Assembly (NCBI RefSeq): GCF_020181595.1 | Contig: NZ_CP084028.1 | Location: 4,370,021-4,434,020, forward strand | DNA length: 64,000 bases | Origin: [Mycobacterium] vasticus | GTDB lineage: Bacteria > Actinomycetota > Actinomycetes > Mycobacteriales > Mycobacteriaceae | Direction: 5' to 3' | Shown: positions 8,183 to 16,744 of the stretch, piece after piece | Position numbering within the stretch: position 1 is the stretch's first letter | How the letters are laid out: each line of letters starts with the position of its first letter | Program-made: the position numbers and the translations under genes | Notes under the pieces: model-generated | What the model was told of the DNA's origin: nothing | What the model saw: only the letters and a program-made list of their open reading frames with translations | The model's database searches: none

Positions 8183-8947
8183 TCAGCGCCCGGTGAACCG
8201 CGGGGTGCGTCGCTGGGCTGAGGCGGCGACGCCCTCAACGAAGTCCGCGGTGTGCTGCAGCCGGGTCTGTTCGGCAAGTTCGTGGTCGGTGGCCGCCGCG
8301 ACGGCATCGGCCAACCCGGCACGCATGGTGGCGCGGATGCTGGTGATCGCCTGCGGGGCCGAGGCCGCGATGCGCTGGGCGAACCGCATCACGGCCGGGC
8401 GCACGTCGCCGTCGGCGGCCAGTTCGTCGAGCAGCCCGGCCCGGTAGGCCACCTCGCCGCCGAACCGCTCACCGGTCAGCATCCATTCCAGTGCCCGCTG
8501 CTGACCGACCACCCGCGGCAGGGTCTCGGTGATCCCGAAGCCCGGGTGGAAACCGAGCCGGCTGAAGTTGGCGGCGAATCTCGACGACGGCGCGCCGATC
8601 CGGAAGTCCGCGCTGAGCGCCAGCCCGAGTCCGCCGCCGATCGCGGCGCCGGCGACCGCCGCGACGACGGGTGTGCGGGCCCGGAACAGTCGCACCGCCT
8701 GTCGGTAGAGCTCGCCGGCCGAGGAGCCGTCCCCGGTGTTGCCGGACAGATCCGCACCGGCGCAGAAGTTCTTGCCGTGGGCGCACAGCACGATCACCCG
8801 GCAGTCCTCGACGGTGTTGTCGAGCCGCTCGTAGGCATCGGCCAGATCGCGGATCAGGGTGGCGTCGAAGAAGTTGTTCGGCGGCCGTCGGATCTCGACG
8901 ACAGCGACCTGCCCGGTGAGCTCGACAGCGAGATCCGGCGTGGTCAC
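8183..8947 (-). CDS. Enoyl-CoA hydratase/isomerase (crotonase) family protein
   Basis: A 254-residue crotonase. HGKNFCAGADLSG forms the first oxyanion-hole segment and GAAIGGGLGLALSADFRIG the second. It would hydrate or isomerise an enoyl-CoA. The start is GTG at 8947, sharing GTGA with the stop of the alpha/beta hydrolase gene (4-base overlap), so the two are translationally coupled. It lies between a hydrolase and a TetR regulator in an operon with two acyl-CoA dehydrogenases, which points to degradation of an acyl-CoA thioester. Confidence 0.88.
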   Translation of the reverse strand: MTTPDLAVELTGQVAVVEIRRPPNNFFDATLIRDLADAYERLDNTVEDCRVIVLCAHGKNFCAGADLSGNTGDGSSAGELYRQAVRLFRARTPVVAAVAGAAIGGGLGLALSADFRIGAPSSRFAANFSRLGFHPGFGITETLPRVVGQQRALEWMLTGERFGGEVAYRAGLLDELAADGDVRPAVMRFAQRIAASAPQAITSIRATMRAGLADAVAAATDHELAEQTRLQHTADFVEGVAASAQRRTPRFTGR

Positions 8948-9708
8948 AGCCGGTCCAGAAATTCGCCGACGGCGGTGTTGAACACCTCGGGCTGATCCAT
9001 GTTGGCGGCGTGGCCGGCGTCGTCGATGACGACCTTTGCGGCATCGGGGATGCGGCGCTGCAGGTAGTCGGCCGGGGCCAGGAACTTGGTGTCGCGGGCT
9101 CCCACCACCACCAGGGCCGGCACCGTGATGCCGGCCAGTGATTCGATGACCCGGGCGTCGTGTTGGGCCATGATGCCGCGGGCGGCCCGCGGCAGCCCCT
9201 CAGGGTGGGCGTGGACCGCCTGTCCGGTTTCGGCGGTGATGCCCGAAAGAGCTTCACCGCGTTCGAGTTTCGTGGCCTGACGCTCCACCCAGTCGTTCCA
9301 CCCGGCGCGGGCTTCGTCGTTGCGGTAGCCCGGCCCGGTGTCGACCAGCAGCAGCCCCGCCACCCGCTGCGGGTGGGCGAGATGGAATGCCAGAGAAAGG
9401 TAGCCGCCCAACGACATTCCGCCGATCACCGCCCGCTGCGCGCCGGCCGCGTCCAGGACGGCGGCCATGTCCTCGACGCTGAGGCGCTCGCTGTAGTGCG
9501 CCATGTCCGCCGGGGCATCGCTGTTGCCGTGTCCGCGTAGGTCCCAGACGATCACCGGCCGATCCGCCGACAGCGCAGCAACATTGGCGTCCCACATGGC
9601 GGCGGTGGCGCCGAAGCCGTGGGTGAGCAGTACCGGCACTCCGGTGGCCTGCGGGTTGTGCACCCGGTAGGCCAGGCTGACCCCGTCGGGCCGCTGCAGC
9701 CGGTTCAT
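8944..9708 (-). CDS. Alpha/beta hydrolase
   Basis: A 254-residue alpha/beta hydrolase. LTHGFGATAAMWD is the oxyanion HG motif, GGMSLGGYLSLAFH the nucleophile elbow (Ser in G-x-S-x-G), and DDAGHAANMDQP near the C-terminus carries the catalytic His. I chose the ATG at 9708 (MNRLQRPDGVSLAYRV), which overlaps the stop of the acyl-CoA dehydrogenase gene as ATGA. Size and motifs resemble 3-oxoadipate enol-lactonase-like and C-C hydrolases. The substrate is unknown, but coupling to acyl-CoA enzymes suggests an ester or lactone step in the same pathway. Confidence 0.86.
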   Translation of the reverse strand: MNRLQRPDGVSLAYRVHNPQATGVPVLLTHGFGATAAMWDANVAALSADRPVIVWDLRGHGNSDAPADMAHYSERLSVEDMAAVLDAAGAQRAVIGGMSLGGYLSLAFHLAHPQRVAGLLLVDTGPGYRNDEARAGWNDWVERQATKLERGEALSGITAETGQAVHAHPEGLPRAARGIMAQHDARVIESLAGITVPALVVVGARDTKFLAPADYLQRRIPDAAKVVIDDAGHAANMDQPEVFNTAVGEFLDRL

Positions 9709-10757
9709 CGCGGCACCGCCGTCACCACCGCGGAGCCGGATTGAATGGCGGGGTAGAGCGCATCGGGGCCCGCGTCCACCAGGGTCTGGCCGAGCAGGTC
9801 GGCCCACCGGTGATGACCACCGCCTTCGGTGCGCCAGGCCCACAGTCGCCGGGTGAGGAGGTGCAACGGGTACTCCTTCGTCATTCCGATGGCGCCGTGC
9901 GCCTGATGTGCGGCGCGTGCCGCGAGTTGCGCACCCCGGTCGGCGAGCACCTTGGCGCAGGCGATTTCGAAACCTGCGGTGCCCGCCTGTACGGCGGCGA
10001 CCGCCGCGTCAACCGCGGCCGCCACCACGGTGGCCTGTTGGTGGATGGTGACCAGATGGGCCTGCACGGACTGGAACCGGCCGATCGGGCGCCCGAACTG
10101 CTCGCGTTCGGAGGTGTAGCGCAACGTCATCGCGGCCACCGCGCTCAGCGCGCCGCCGATCAGCACCGCCCGGCCCAGTGCGGTCCGCTCGCGCAGCGCC
10201 TGCTCGGTGACCGGCGCGTCGGCGCGGGCGGTCACCGCCACTCCGTCGAACCGCAGGGTGTCACGGGGCTCGTCGGCGAGGTTGACCCCGCGATCGCAGC
10301 TCGGCCCGCCGGCGACCGGCCCGGGGGCCAGCACCACGACGCCGTCGACGAGGGCGATCAGGTGCTGCGCCCGATGACCCCACGGCACGCCGTGCACCGT
10401 GCCGAACAGCCGGTCGCCGTCGAGCCGCAGCGATCCCGGCGGCAGCACGGTGCGGACACCCTCGGGAAGGGTCAGGCCGGCGGCGGCCAGCAGCCAGCCC
10501 CCGACCAGTCCGGCCTCGGCGAGCGGTACCGGTGCCGCGTGGGCGCCGGCGGCGTGCAGCAGCTGGGCCGCGTCCGCCACGCTGCCGCCCGATCCGCCGA
10601 GTTCTTCGGGAACTTCGACGTCGAGGAACCCGGTCTGGCGCAACGCCTCCCACAGCGGCGCGGACCACCCGGTGGCTTCGGCCTCGGCAACCGTCTGCCA
10701 TCCGCTGTGCTCGGCGAACAGCCGGTCTGCGGCGCTGCGCAGTTCGTCGTTGCTCAT
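9705..10757 (-). CDS. Acyl-CoA dehydrogenase family protein (short subunit)
   Basis: A 350-residue flavin-dependent acyl-CoA dehydrogenase. SEREQFGRPIGRFQSVQAHL is the family signature, and AHGAIGMTKEYPLHLLTRR is the C-terminal region that normally holds the catalytic base. It is shorter than a typical 380-400-residue FadE and its middle domain is reduced. Together with the adjacent longer dehydrogenase (4-base overlap) this looks like the alpha2beta2 FadE pairs known from mycobacterial sterol side-chain degradation. The pairing is inferred from gene order. Confidence 0.86.
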   Translation of the reverse strand: MSNDELRSAADRLFAEHSGWQTVAEAEATGWSAPLWEALRQTGFLDVEVPEELGGSGGSVADAAQLLHAAGAHAAPVPLAEAGLVGGWLLAAAGLTLPEGVRTVLPPGSLRLDGDRLFGTVHGVPWGHRAQHLIALVDGVVVLAPGPVAGGPSCDRGVNLADEPRDTLRFDGVAVTARADAPVTEQALRERTALGRAVLIGGALSAVAAMTLRYTSEREQFGRPIGRFQSVQAHLVTIHQQATVVAAAVDAAVAAVQAGTAGFEIACAKVLADRGAQLAARAAHQAHGAIGMTKEYPLHLLTRRLWAWRTEGGGHHRWADLLGQTLVDAGPDALYPAIQSGSAVVTAVPR

Positions 10758-11911
10758 GTGAGCCCCTTGGCGGCAACCGAACGCAGCACCTCGGTGGTTC
10801 CGCCGCGGATGGTGAACGACGGTGCGTCCAGCACCGCGCGGCGCAGCAGCCGTTCGAACAACGAAGGCCGGTGCGCCGGATCGAGGTCACAGACCAGCTC
10901 CCGGTCCAGCAGGTCCTGAAGTGCGGTCACCACGTCCTGTTCGAATCGGGTGCCCATCTCTTTGATCAGGGCGGCTTCGGCAGCGGGGGTCTCGCCGGCG
11001 TCGATGGCCCGGGCCACCGCCAGCGAGAGCCGCCGCAGCACCCAGTACTGGGCGGCCTGCTCACCGATCACCCGGCGACCGGCGACACCGGCCGCCAACT
11101 GCGGGTGCTCGCGGATGAACTCCTGGACGAGCAGGAACGTCGAGATCCACCGATCCGGGCCGCTGCGTTCGAATGCCAGCTCACTGGTGTTCTGGGCCCA
11201 GCCCTGGCCGATCTCGCCGATCACCAGGTCGTCGGAGACCATCACGTCGTCGAAGACCACCTGGGCGAAGTGGCCGGTGCTGCCGTCCAGGTAGGGAATC
11301 GGTTCGACGGTGACGCCGGGGCTGCGCATGTCGATCAGGAAGCGGCTGAGCCCCTGGTGCCGGGCACCCTGGGAGAACTTGCCGGTGCGGCACAGCGCAA
11401 TCATGTAGTCGGCGGACATCGCGTTGGTGGTCCATACCTTGGTTCCCGAGACCCGCCAGCCGCCCTCGGTGCGTACGCCCCGGGTGCGCACCGCCGCGAG
11501 GTCGCTGCCGGCGTCCGGTTCGCTCATACCGATGCAGAAGCACACCTCGCCGCGGCAGATCCGCGGGAGCAGCCACTGCTTCTGATAATCGGTGCCGTAA
11601 CGCAGCAGCACCGGGGCGATCTGACGGTCGGCCACCCAGTGCTGCCCGATCGGGGCGCCCCAGCGCAGCAGCTCCTCGACCACCACGAAGCGGTCTACGG
11701 CGGTGGCTCCGGGCCCGCCGTAGACCGCCGGCACGGCCATGCCGACCCAACCCCGCTCGGCGAGCGCCGCGGAGAACGCCGGGTCCACCGGAGCGCCCAT
11801 GCCCAGGCCCGGCTCGAAGGTTCCGGCGGGCAGCCGCTCTGCCAGGAAGGCACGGACCTGCGCGCGCAGGTCGAGTTCTGCTGCGGTGAGTTCAGCCGAC
11901 GGAAGCTGCAC
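10754..11911 (-). CDS. Acyl-CoA dehydrogenase family protein (long subunit)
   Basis: A 385-residue acyl-CoA dehydrogenase with FAD-contacting segments FCIGMSEPDAGSDLAAVRT and VWTTNAMSADY, and an R-G-G-T-T-E-V-L-R end near the C-terminus, typical of FadE proteins. The start is GTG at 11911. It is the first gene of the operon running to 6730; no clear ribosome site precedes it, so a leaderless transcript is possible. It probably forms a heteromer with the next gene product to oxidise an acyl-CoA. Confidence 0.87.
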   Translation of the reverse strand: MQLPSAELTAAELDLRAQVRAFLAERLPAGTFEPGLGMGAPVDPAFSAALAERGWVGMAVPAVYGGPGATAVDRFVVVEELLRWGAPIGQHWVADRQIAPVLLRYGTDYQKQWLLPRICRGEVCFCIGMSEPDAGSDLAAVRTRGVRTEGGWRVSGTKVWTTNAMSADYMIALCRTGKFSQGARHQGLSRFLIDMRSPGVTVEPIPYLDGSTGHFAQVVFDDVMVSDDLVIGEIGQGWAQNTSELAFERSGPDRWISTFLLVQEFIREHPQLAAGVAGRRVIGEQAAQYWVLRRLSLAVARAIDAGETPAAEAALIKEMGTRFEQDVVTALQDLLDRELVCDLDPAHRPSLFERLLRRAVLDAPSFTIRGGTTEVLRSVAAKGLT

Positions 11912-12495
11912 AACGGGAGGTTAGCGCAGAGTCTTGTGTTCCAACAAGGGTTACGAGATCTTCAGCGGTACTCCACCGCAGCGAATGGCGCTCGTCAGCG
12001 ATTTTCTTTGCGGATCAACAAGTACTGTGCTGCCGCGCGTACAACGCCGAGATTGACAGTTCATCAGCAGCGCAGCTACAGGGAAGATCCAGCTCACGTA
12101 CAGCTACTTTCCAGCTGTCCCTGCGTACTATCAGTCGACTGAGGCGCCGAATACGGAGGGAATTCCACCCGAAGAAATTCGGCGCTGGTCGGCGCATAAA
12201 GCCCGGCCAATGTTACAGACGGTGAGCCCCGGCCGCCTGCGACCTCTCTTGATTTTCATTTAACCGAATAATTGTCGTCAAAATGCCTCTGCGAGCAGGG
12301 GATCGACACCAGAAGCACCATCCCAGCTGCCTCACAACAGATTTCAACCGGCAACTGGTCCACTACTAAATGAACAATGTCGGATGCCGGTTACATCAGC
12401 ACCCTGAATAGACAACTGCGGTCCGGGATTTGGGGCTGCCGTAGCAGGGTTCAAGCGTCGGCAGCCGAGGCGCGTGGTGTAAGGAGTTACCCGAG
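11912..12495. other. 584-base structured intergenic region
   Basis: No convincing gene lies here. The region separates the divergent FadE operon and the first PPE gene and should hold both promoters. It is AT-richer than its surroundings: I count 30 G+C of 60 in 12001-12060 and 26 of 60 in 12241-12300. It holds a 9-base inverted repeat, GCGCCGAAT (12144-12152) and ATTCGGCGC (12177-12185), whose 24-base loop contains the self-complementary GGAATTCC. There are further short inverted repeats near 12075-12125. An AAGGAG ribosome site ends about 10 bases before the PPE start. Confidence 0.6.
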
Positions 12496-13761
12496 ATGGA
12501 TTTCGCTGCATTGTCGCCGGAAATCAATTCCGGTCGCATGTATTCGGGCGCTGGTTCAGCGCCGCTGCTGGCCGCCGCCTCCGCATGGGATGCGCTCGCG
12601 GCCGAACTGAGTTCCGCGGCAGCAGCCTACGATTCCACCGTCTCGACCCTGGCCGGGGAGTGGTCCGGCCCGTCATCGTCGACCATGACGGCCGCCGCCG
12701 AACCGTATGTGAGCTGGATGGCCACGACCGCGGCACAGGCCGAGCTCTCCGCCGGTCAGGCCCGCGCCGCAGCGGCGGCCTATGAGGCCGCCTTCGCCGC
12801 AACGGTTCCGCCGCCGGTGGTCGCGGCGAACCGGGCGTTGCTGGCAACACTGGTCGCGACGAACCTCCTCGGGCAGAACACCGCTGCCATCGCGGCCACC
12901 GAGATCCACTACGCGGAGATGTGGGCCCAAGACGCCGGCGCGATGTACGGCTACGCGGGCGCATCGGCAGTCGCGACCCAGCTCACGCCGTTCAGCCAGC
13001 CGCCGGAGACCACCAACCCCACCGGTGCGGCCAATCAGGCGGCGGCATCAGCGCAGGCAACCGGAAACTCGGCATCGAACATCGCGCAGCAGGTCTCCCA
13101 GTTGCTGAACGCCATGCCCCAGGCGCTGCAGTCGTTGGCCTCCAACCCCGTGGGGACCGCGGCGGCGACAACATCGGGTTCATTCCTGGACAACTGGAAC
13201 CTGATCTTCAGCACACTGACCGGGTACACGACCCCGCTCGGCTGGACGACAATCCCCGGTGGCTATTGGCTGGCGTTCGGGCAGCTGTACTCCTGGATCA
13301 TGAACGGGATGGCCGCGCAGGCCTACCTCGCCGGCCCCAAAGCCATCACCGGAGCGCTGCTGCCGCTCGCGCCGCTGGCGCCGACCGCATTTCCCACCGC
13401 CAGCCTGAGCAGCGCCACGGGGTCGCTGGGCAACGCCGCGGCGGTCGGGAAACTGTCGGTGCCGCCATCCTGGACGACCGCGGCTCCCGCGACCAGACTG
13501 GTCAGCATGGCCTCCACGCTGCCGGCGACCGTCGAAGCCGCCCCGCTGGCCGCGGTCGCGGGCCAGGACGCCATGTTCGGACAGATGGCGCTGTCCAGCC
13601 TGCTCGGCCGCGGAATGGGCGGTACCGCAACCCAGACCATGGGCGCGGCGACGCGATCCCTGCGAAACAGCGGCGGCGCCGACGCCTTCGGCCCGATCCC
13701 GCCCGGTGAGGCCGATCCGGCCGCTGCCACCATCATCGTGATACCGGCACCCGATGAGTGA
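12496..13761 (+). CDS. PPE family protein, SVP subgroup
   Basis: A 421-residue PPE protein. Residues 1-175 form the helical PPE domain ([18 protein letters not shown] at the start; [37 protein letters not shown]). [15 protein letters not shown] near residue 320 is the G-x-x-SVP-x-x-W motif of the PPE-SVP subgroup. The motif that names the family reads Ser-Pro-Glu here instead of Pro-Pro-Glu. PPE-SVP proteins are generally exported by ESX-5 and reach the cell envelope, usually paired with a PE protein. No PE gene is adjacent. A second PPE, an SbtA-like permease and a DUF732 protein follow on the same strand. AAGGAG precedes the ATG. Confidence 0.92.
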   Translation: MDFAALSPEINSGRMYSGAGSAPLLAAASAWDALAAELSSAAAAYDSTVSTLAGEWSGPSSSTMTAAAEPYVSWMATTAAQAELSAGQARAAAAAYEAAFAATVPPPVVAANRALLATLVATNLLGQNTAAIAATEIHYAEMWAQDAGAMYGYAGASAVATQLTPFSQPPETTNPTGAANQAAASAQATGNSASNIAQQVSQLLNAMPQALQSLASNPVGTAAATTSGSFLDNWNLIFSTLTGYTTPLGWTTIPGGYWLAFGQLYSWIMNGMAAQAYLAGPKAITGALLPLAPLAPTAFPTASLSSATGSLGNAAAVGKLSVPPSWTTAAPATRLVSMASTLPATVEAAPLAAVAGQDAMFGQMALSSLLGRGMGGTATQTMGAATRSLRNSGGADAFGPIPPGEADPAAATIIVIPAPDE

Positions 13762-13829
13762 GCCGACGATGACCAACCGTGGCCCCGCCCACCTGACCCA
13801 GTCGCACTCGACCAGATAAGGGTGTCGAA

Positions 13830-15179
13830 ATGTACTTCTCGCTGATACCGCCGGAGATCATCTCGACCAACATGTACGCCGGCCCCGGATCCGGGTCGCT
13901 GACCGCCGCCGCCACGGCGTGGGGGCGTCTCGCCGGCGAATTGAGTACCGCCGCAGCCGAATACGACGCGGTGCTCGCCTCGCTCGGCGGTGAATCGTGG
14001 ACCGGCCCGTCCGCCGCGGCCATGACGGCCGCCGCCCAGCCCTACGTCAGCTGGATGTCGATGACCGCGGCCACCGCGGCTCAGGCGGCCACCCAGGCGC
14101 AGGCCGCGGCCACCGCCTACGAAGCCGCCCATGCGGCAACCGTTCCGCCGGAAGTCGTTACGGCCAACCGCACCCAGAACCAGATGCTGTACGCCACGAA
14201 CTACCTCGGCCAGAATCTCGCCGCCATCGCGGCCAACGAGGCCCAGTACCTGGAGATGTGGGCGCAGGACGCCGCCGCCATGCAGACCTACGCCGCATCG
14301 GCTGCCGCGGCCACCAAGATCACCGCGTTCACCGAGCCTCCGCAGACCACCACCGAGACCGCCGCAGCCACGTCGGCGGCCACCGCGGGCTCGGCGGCAG
14401 CCAGCGCGGGCAGCAACTCGATCATGGATTTCCTGGGCAACCTGGCGACCCAGTACAACAACTTCGTCAACAACCTCCTCATCCAGCTGACCGGCAATCC
14501 GAGTGCTCCGGCCAACTTCGCGTCGGTGTTCTCGGCCCTGAAGGGTCCGGCGGGGCTGACCACGCCGTTCAACGACATCTCGCTGCTGACCAACTTCCCG
14601 ATCCAGAACTTTCTGAAGTTCGGAACTCCGATAGGCCGACTCTTCGAAGGCCTGCCGCTCACCGGTCTCAGCGCCGGGCTTCGTGCCGGAACCGCCGCCG
14701 GCCTGTCCTCGGCGGTGACGGCCGGCATGGCAGAAGCGAACCTGGTGGGGAACCTGTCCGTTCCGCCGAGTTGGGCTTCGGCCAGCCCGGCGATCCGGTT
14801 GGCGGCCACCGGGATGCCCGCCGCGAGCCTGGCCGCCGCGCCCGCGTCGGGGATGGCCGCGGGCCTGCTCAACCAGGCGGCCCTGGGAAGTATGGCCGGC
14901 GGCGCCCTGGGCGGAGTCAACCCCCGCGCTGTCGCCGCCGGCGGCACCGGGCGCATCCGGATCCAGGGCGGCAAGGCCAAGACCCCGGTCAAGCTCGACG
15001 CCGTGATCGCCAAACTGCAGAGCCAGCCCGAGGCCGTGCAGCACTGGAACGTCGACCAGGCCGGCCTGGACGACCTGCTCGAAGAACTGTCCCGCAAACC
15101 CGGCGTGCACGCCGTGCACCTCAAGGGCGGCAAGAAGCGCACCGGCGCCGAGAACGCCGCCACCACTCCACTCAACTGA
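13830..15179 (+). CDS. PPE family protein, SVP subgroup, with C-terminal extension
   Basis: A 449-residue PPE protein with an intact motif (SLIPPEIISTNMYAGPGSGS), the helical domain to about residue 175 including SWTGPSAAAM, and GNLSVPPSWASASPAIRLA near residue 307 (SVP subgroup). After the SVP region it carries a charged tail of about 65 residues, starting at GRIRIQGGKAKTPVKLDAV and rich in Lys, Asp and Glu, which looks like a small folded unit and is unlike the usual Ala/Gly-rich PPE ends. It is 68 bases from the first PPE and 43 bases before the permease. Expected to be an ESX-5-type envelope protein. Confidence 0.92.
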   Translation: MYFSLIPPEIISTNMYAGPGSGSLTAAATAWGRLAGELSTAAAEYDAVLASLGGESWTGPSAAAMTAAAQPYVSWMSMTAATAAQAATQAQAAATAYEAAHAATVPPEVVTANRTQNQMLYATNYLGQNLAAIAANEAQYLEMWAQDAAAMQTYAASAAAATKITAFTEPPQTTTETAAATSAATAGSAAASAGSNSIMDFLGNLATQYNNFVNNLLIQLTGNPSAPANFASVFSALKGPAGLTTPFNDISLLTNFPIQNFLKFGTPIGRLFEGLPLTGLSAGLRAGTAAGLSSAVTAGMAEANLVGNLSVPPSWASASPAIRLAATGMPAASLAAAPASGMAAGLLNQAALGSMAGGALGGVNPRAVAAGGTGRIRIQGGKAKTPVKLDAVIAKLQSQPEAVQHWNVDQAGLDDLLEELSRKPGVHAVHLKGGKKRTGAENAATTPLN

Positions 15180-15222
15180 CGCCCACCAGCGTCGCCTGGC
15201 ATCTGAGACGAAAGAGAGAACG

Positions 15223-16395
15223 ATGCTCCTCGAGTTCTGGCAGAACTTCACGCACAACCTGTTCAAGCCATTGCTGTTGTTCTTCTACTTCGGGTTCCTG
15301 CTCGCGCTGCTGAAGGTTCCGTTCGACTTTCCCAACGCGGTCTACCAGGGCCTGACGATGTATCTGCTGCTGGCCATCGGCTGGCGCGGCGGCGAGGAGC
15401 TCGCGACCATCGAGTTCTCCGAACTCGGCGGCATCCTCGGGTTCATGATCACCGGGTTCGTGTTGAACTTCGGAATCGGCATCCTGGCCTACTATCTGCT
15501 GAAACATCTGACCAAGCTCCGTGAGGTAGACCGGGCGACGGTCGCCGGCTACTACGGCTCGGACTCCGCGGGGACTTTCGCCACCTGCCTGGGTGTGCTG
15601 GCCGCCATCGACATGGCCTTCGACGCCTATATGCCGGTGATGCTGGCCATCATGGAGATTCCCGGCTGCCTGGTGGCGCTGTTCCTGGTCGCCCGGTTGC
15701 GGCACCGCGGCATGGACGCCGCCGGCAACGTGCCCGGCGAGCCCGACTACGCCGCTGTGGCCGCCGGGAGTGCGACTGCGCCGGGCGCGGCGACCCCCGG
15801 TGACCCCACCGGTGGGCTGCAGATCGGCGCGGCCCGCGAGCCCGCTACCGAGTCCGGCGCCGCGAAGGGTCGCCTGCTGAGCCCGGAGCTGGTGCGGGAG
15901 GTCTTCCTCAACCCGGGAATCTGCCTGCTGCTCGGCGGTATCGCGATCGGCTTCATCAGCGGCCTGCAGGGCAGCAAGGTCACCGGAGTCGACGACCCGG
16001 TCTTCGTCACGGCCTTCCAGGGCGCACTGTGCCTGTTCCTGCTCGAGATGGGCCTGACCGCGGCCCGCAAGCTCAAGGATCTGCAGACCGCCGGCCGCGG
16101 CTTCATCCTCTACGGCTTGTTGGCTCCCAACCTCTTCGCCACGATCGGGATCTTGGTCGCCCACGGTTATTCCGCGCTCACCGGAGTCCACTTCGAGCCG
16201 GGCACCTACGTCCTGTTCGCCGTGTTGTGCGGTGCGGCGTCGTACATCGCGGTGCCCGCCATCCAGCGACTGGCGATTCCCGAGGCCAGCCCCAGCCTGC
16301 CGCTGGCGGCCTCGCTGGGTCTGACGTTCGCCTACAACGTCACCGTCGGAATCCCCCTCTACATCGAGATCGCCCGTCTGGTCACGGAGGTGTAG
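15223..16395 (+). CDS. SbtA-like sodium-dependent bicarbonate transporter family permease
   Basis: A 390-residue integral membrane protein of the SbtA family (PF05982). It has about ten hydrophobic segments in two halves, split by a hydrophilic linker around residues 165-225 that is rich in Ala, Gly and Pro. GYYGSDSAGTFATCLGVL in the first half matches the family's substrate-binding stretch, and SELGGILGFMITGFVLNFG is also typical. Cyanobacterial SbtA imports bicarbonate with sodium; actinobacterial members are largely uncharacterised and may carry other anions. The gene follows two PPE genes and is tightly linked to a secreted DUF732 protein, suggesting envelope-wide import of one solute. 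Confidence 0.85.
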   Translation: MLLEFWQNFTHNLFKPLLLFFYFGFLLALLKVPFDFPNAVYQGLTMYLLLAIGWRGGEELATIEFSELGGILGFMITGFVLNFGIGILAYYLLKHLTKLREVDRATVAGYYGSDSAGTFATCLGVLAAIDMAFDAYMPVMLAIMEIPGCLVALFLVARLRHRGMDAAGNVPGEPDYAAVAAGSATAPGAATPGDPTGGLQIGAAREPATESGAAKGRLLSPELVREVFLNPGICLLLGGIAIGFISGLQGSKVTGVDDPVFVTAFQGALCLFLLEMGLTAARKLKDLQTAGRGFILYGLLAPNLFATIGILVAHGYSALTGVHFEPGTYVLFAVLCGAASYIAVPAIQRLAIPEASPSLPLAASLGLTFAYNVTVGIPLYIEIARLVTEV

Positions 16396-16398
16396 ACG

Positions 16399-16734
16399 AT
16401 GAACGGCATTCGAGGCGTGTTGGCAGTACTGGGCGTCGCCGCCCTCATCGGGGGTGCCGCGCCGGCGTACGCGGAGCCTGCTATCGGAGACGACGGCGGC
16501 AACGCCGACGCCATCTTCCTGGCCGGCTTGAGAGCCGCGGGACTAACCTTCGCCGGCAACGACCAGGCCATTACGGCCGGCCATGCCGTGTGCAGCATGG
16601 CCAACAACGGTGAGACGGGATTGCAGGTCGTCAAACAACTCACGGCGGACAACCCCGGGCTGACCTTGGATGGCGCCGCGCAGTTCGCGGCGGTCGCGGC
16701 CCACGCCTACTGCCCGCACCACTTACAGAAGTAG
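16399..16734 (+). CDS. DUF732 domain-containing secreted protein
   Basis: A 111-residue protein with a Sec signal peptide (residues 1 to about 25, hydrophobic core LAVLGVAALIGGAAPAYA, cleavage after AYA). The mature DUF732 domain carries two cysteines (AVCSMANNG and AYCPHHL) that probably form a disulfide. The start is 3 bases after the permease stop, and its ribosome site GGAGG lies inside the permease gene, so the two are coupled. DUF732 proteins are small mycobacterial secreted proteins of unknown function. Here it may act as a periplasmic partner of the permease; that is inferred only from position. Confidence 0.88.
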   Translation: MNGIRGVLAVLGVAALIGGAAPAYAEPAIGDDGGNADAIFLAGLRAAGLTFAGNDQAITAGHAVCSMANNGETGLQVVKQLTADNPGLTLDGAAQFAAVAAHAYCPHHLQK

Positions 16735-16744
16735 CCGGCCCCCG

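Noticed and set aside
12377..12610. 77-codon plus-strand frame covering the start of the first PPE gene
   Set aside because: It overlaps the well-supported PPE start in another frame and has no ribosome site or motif.
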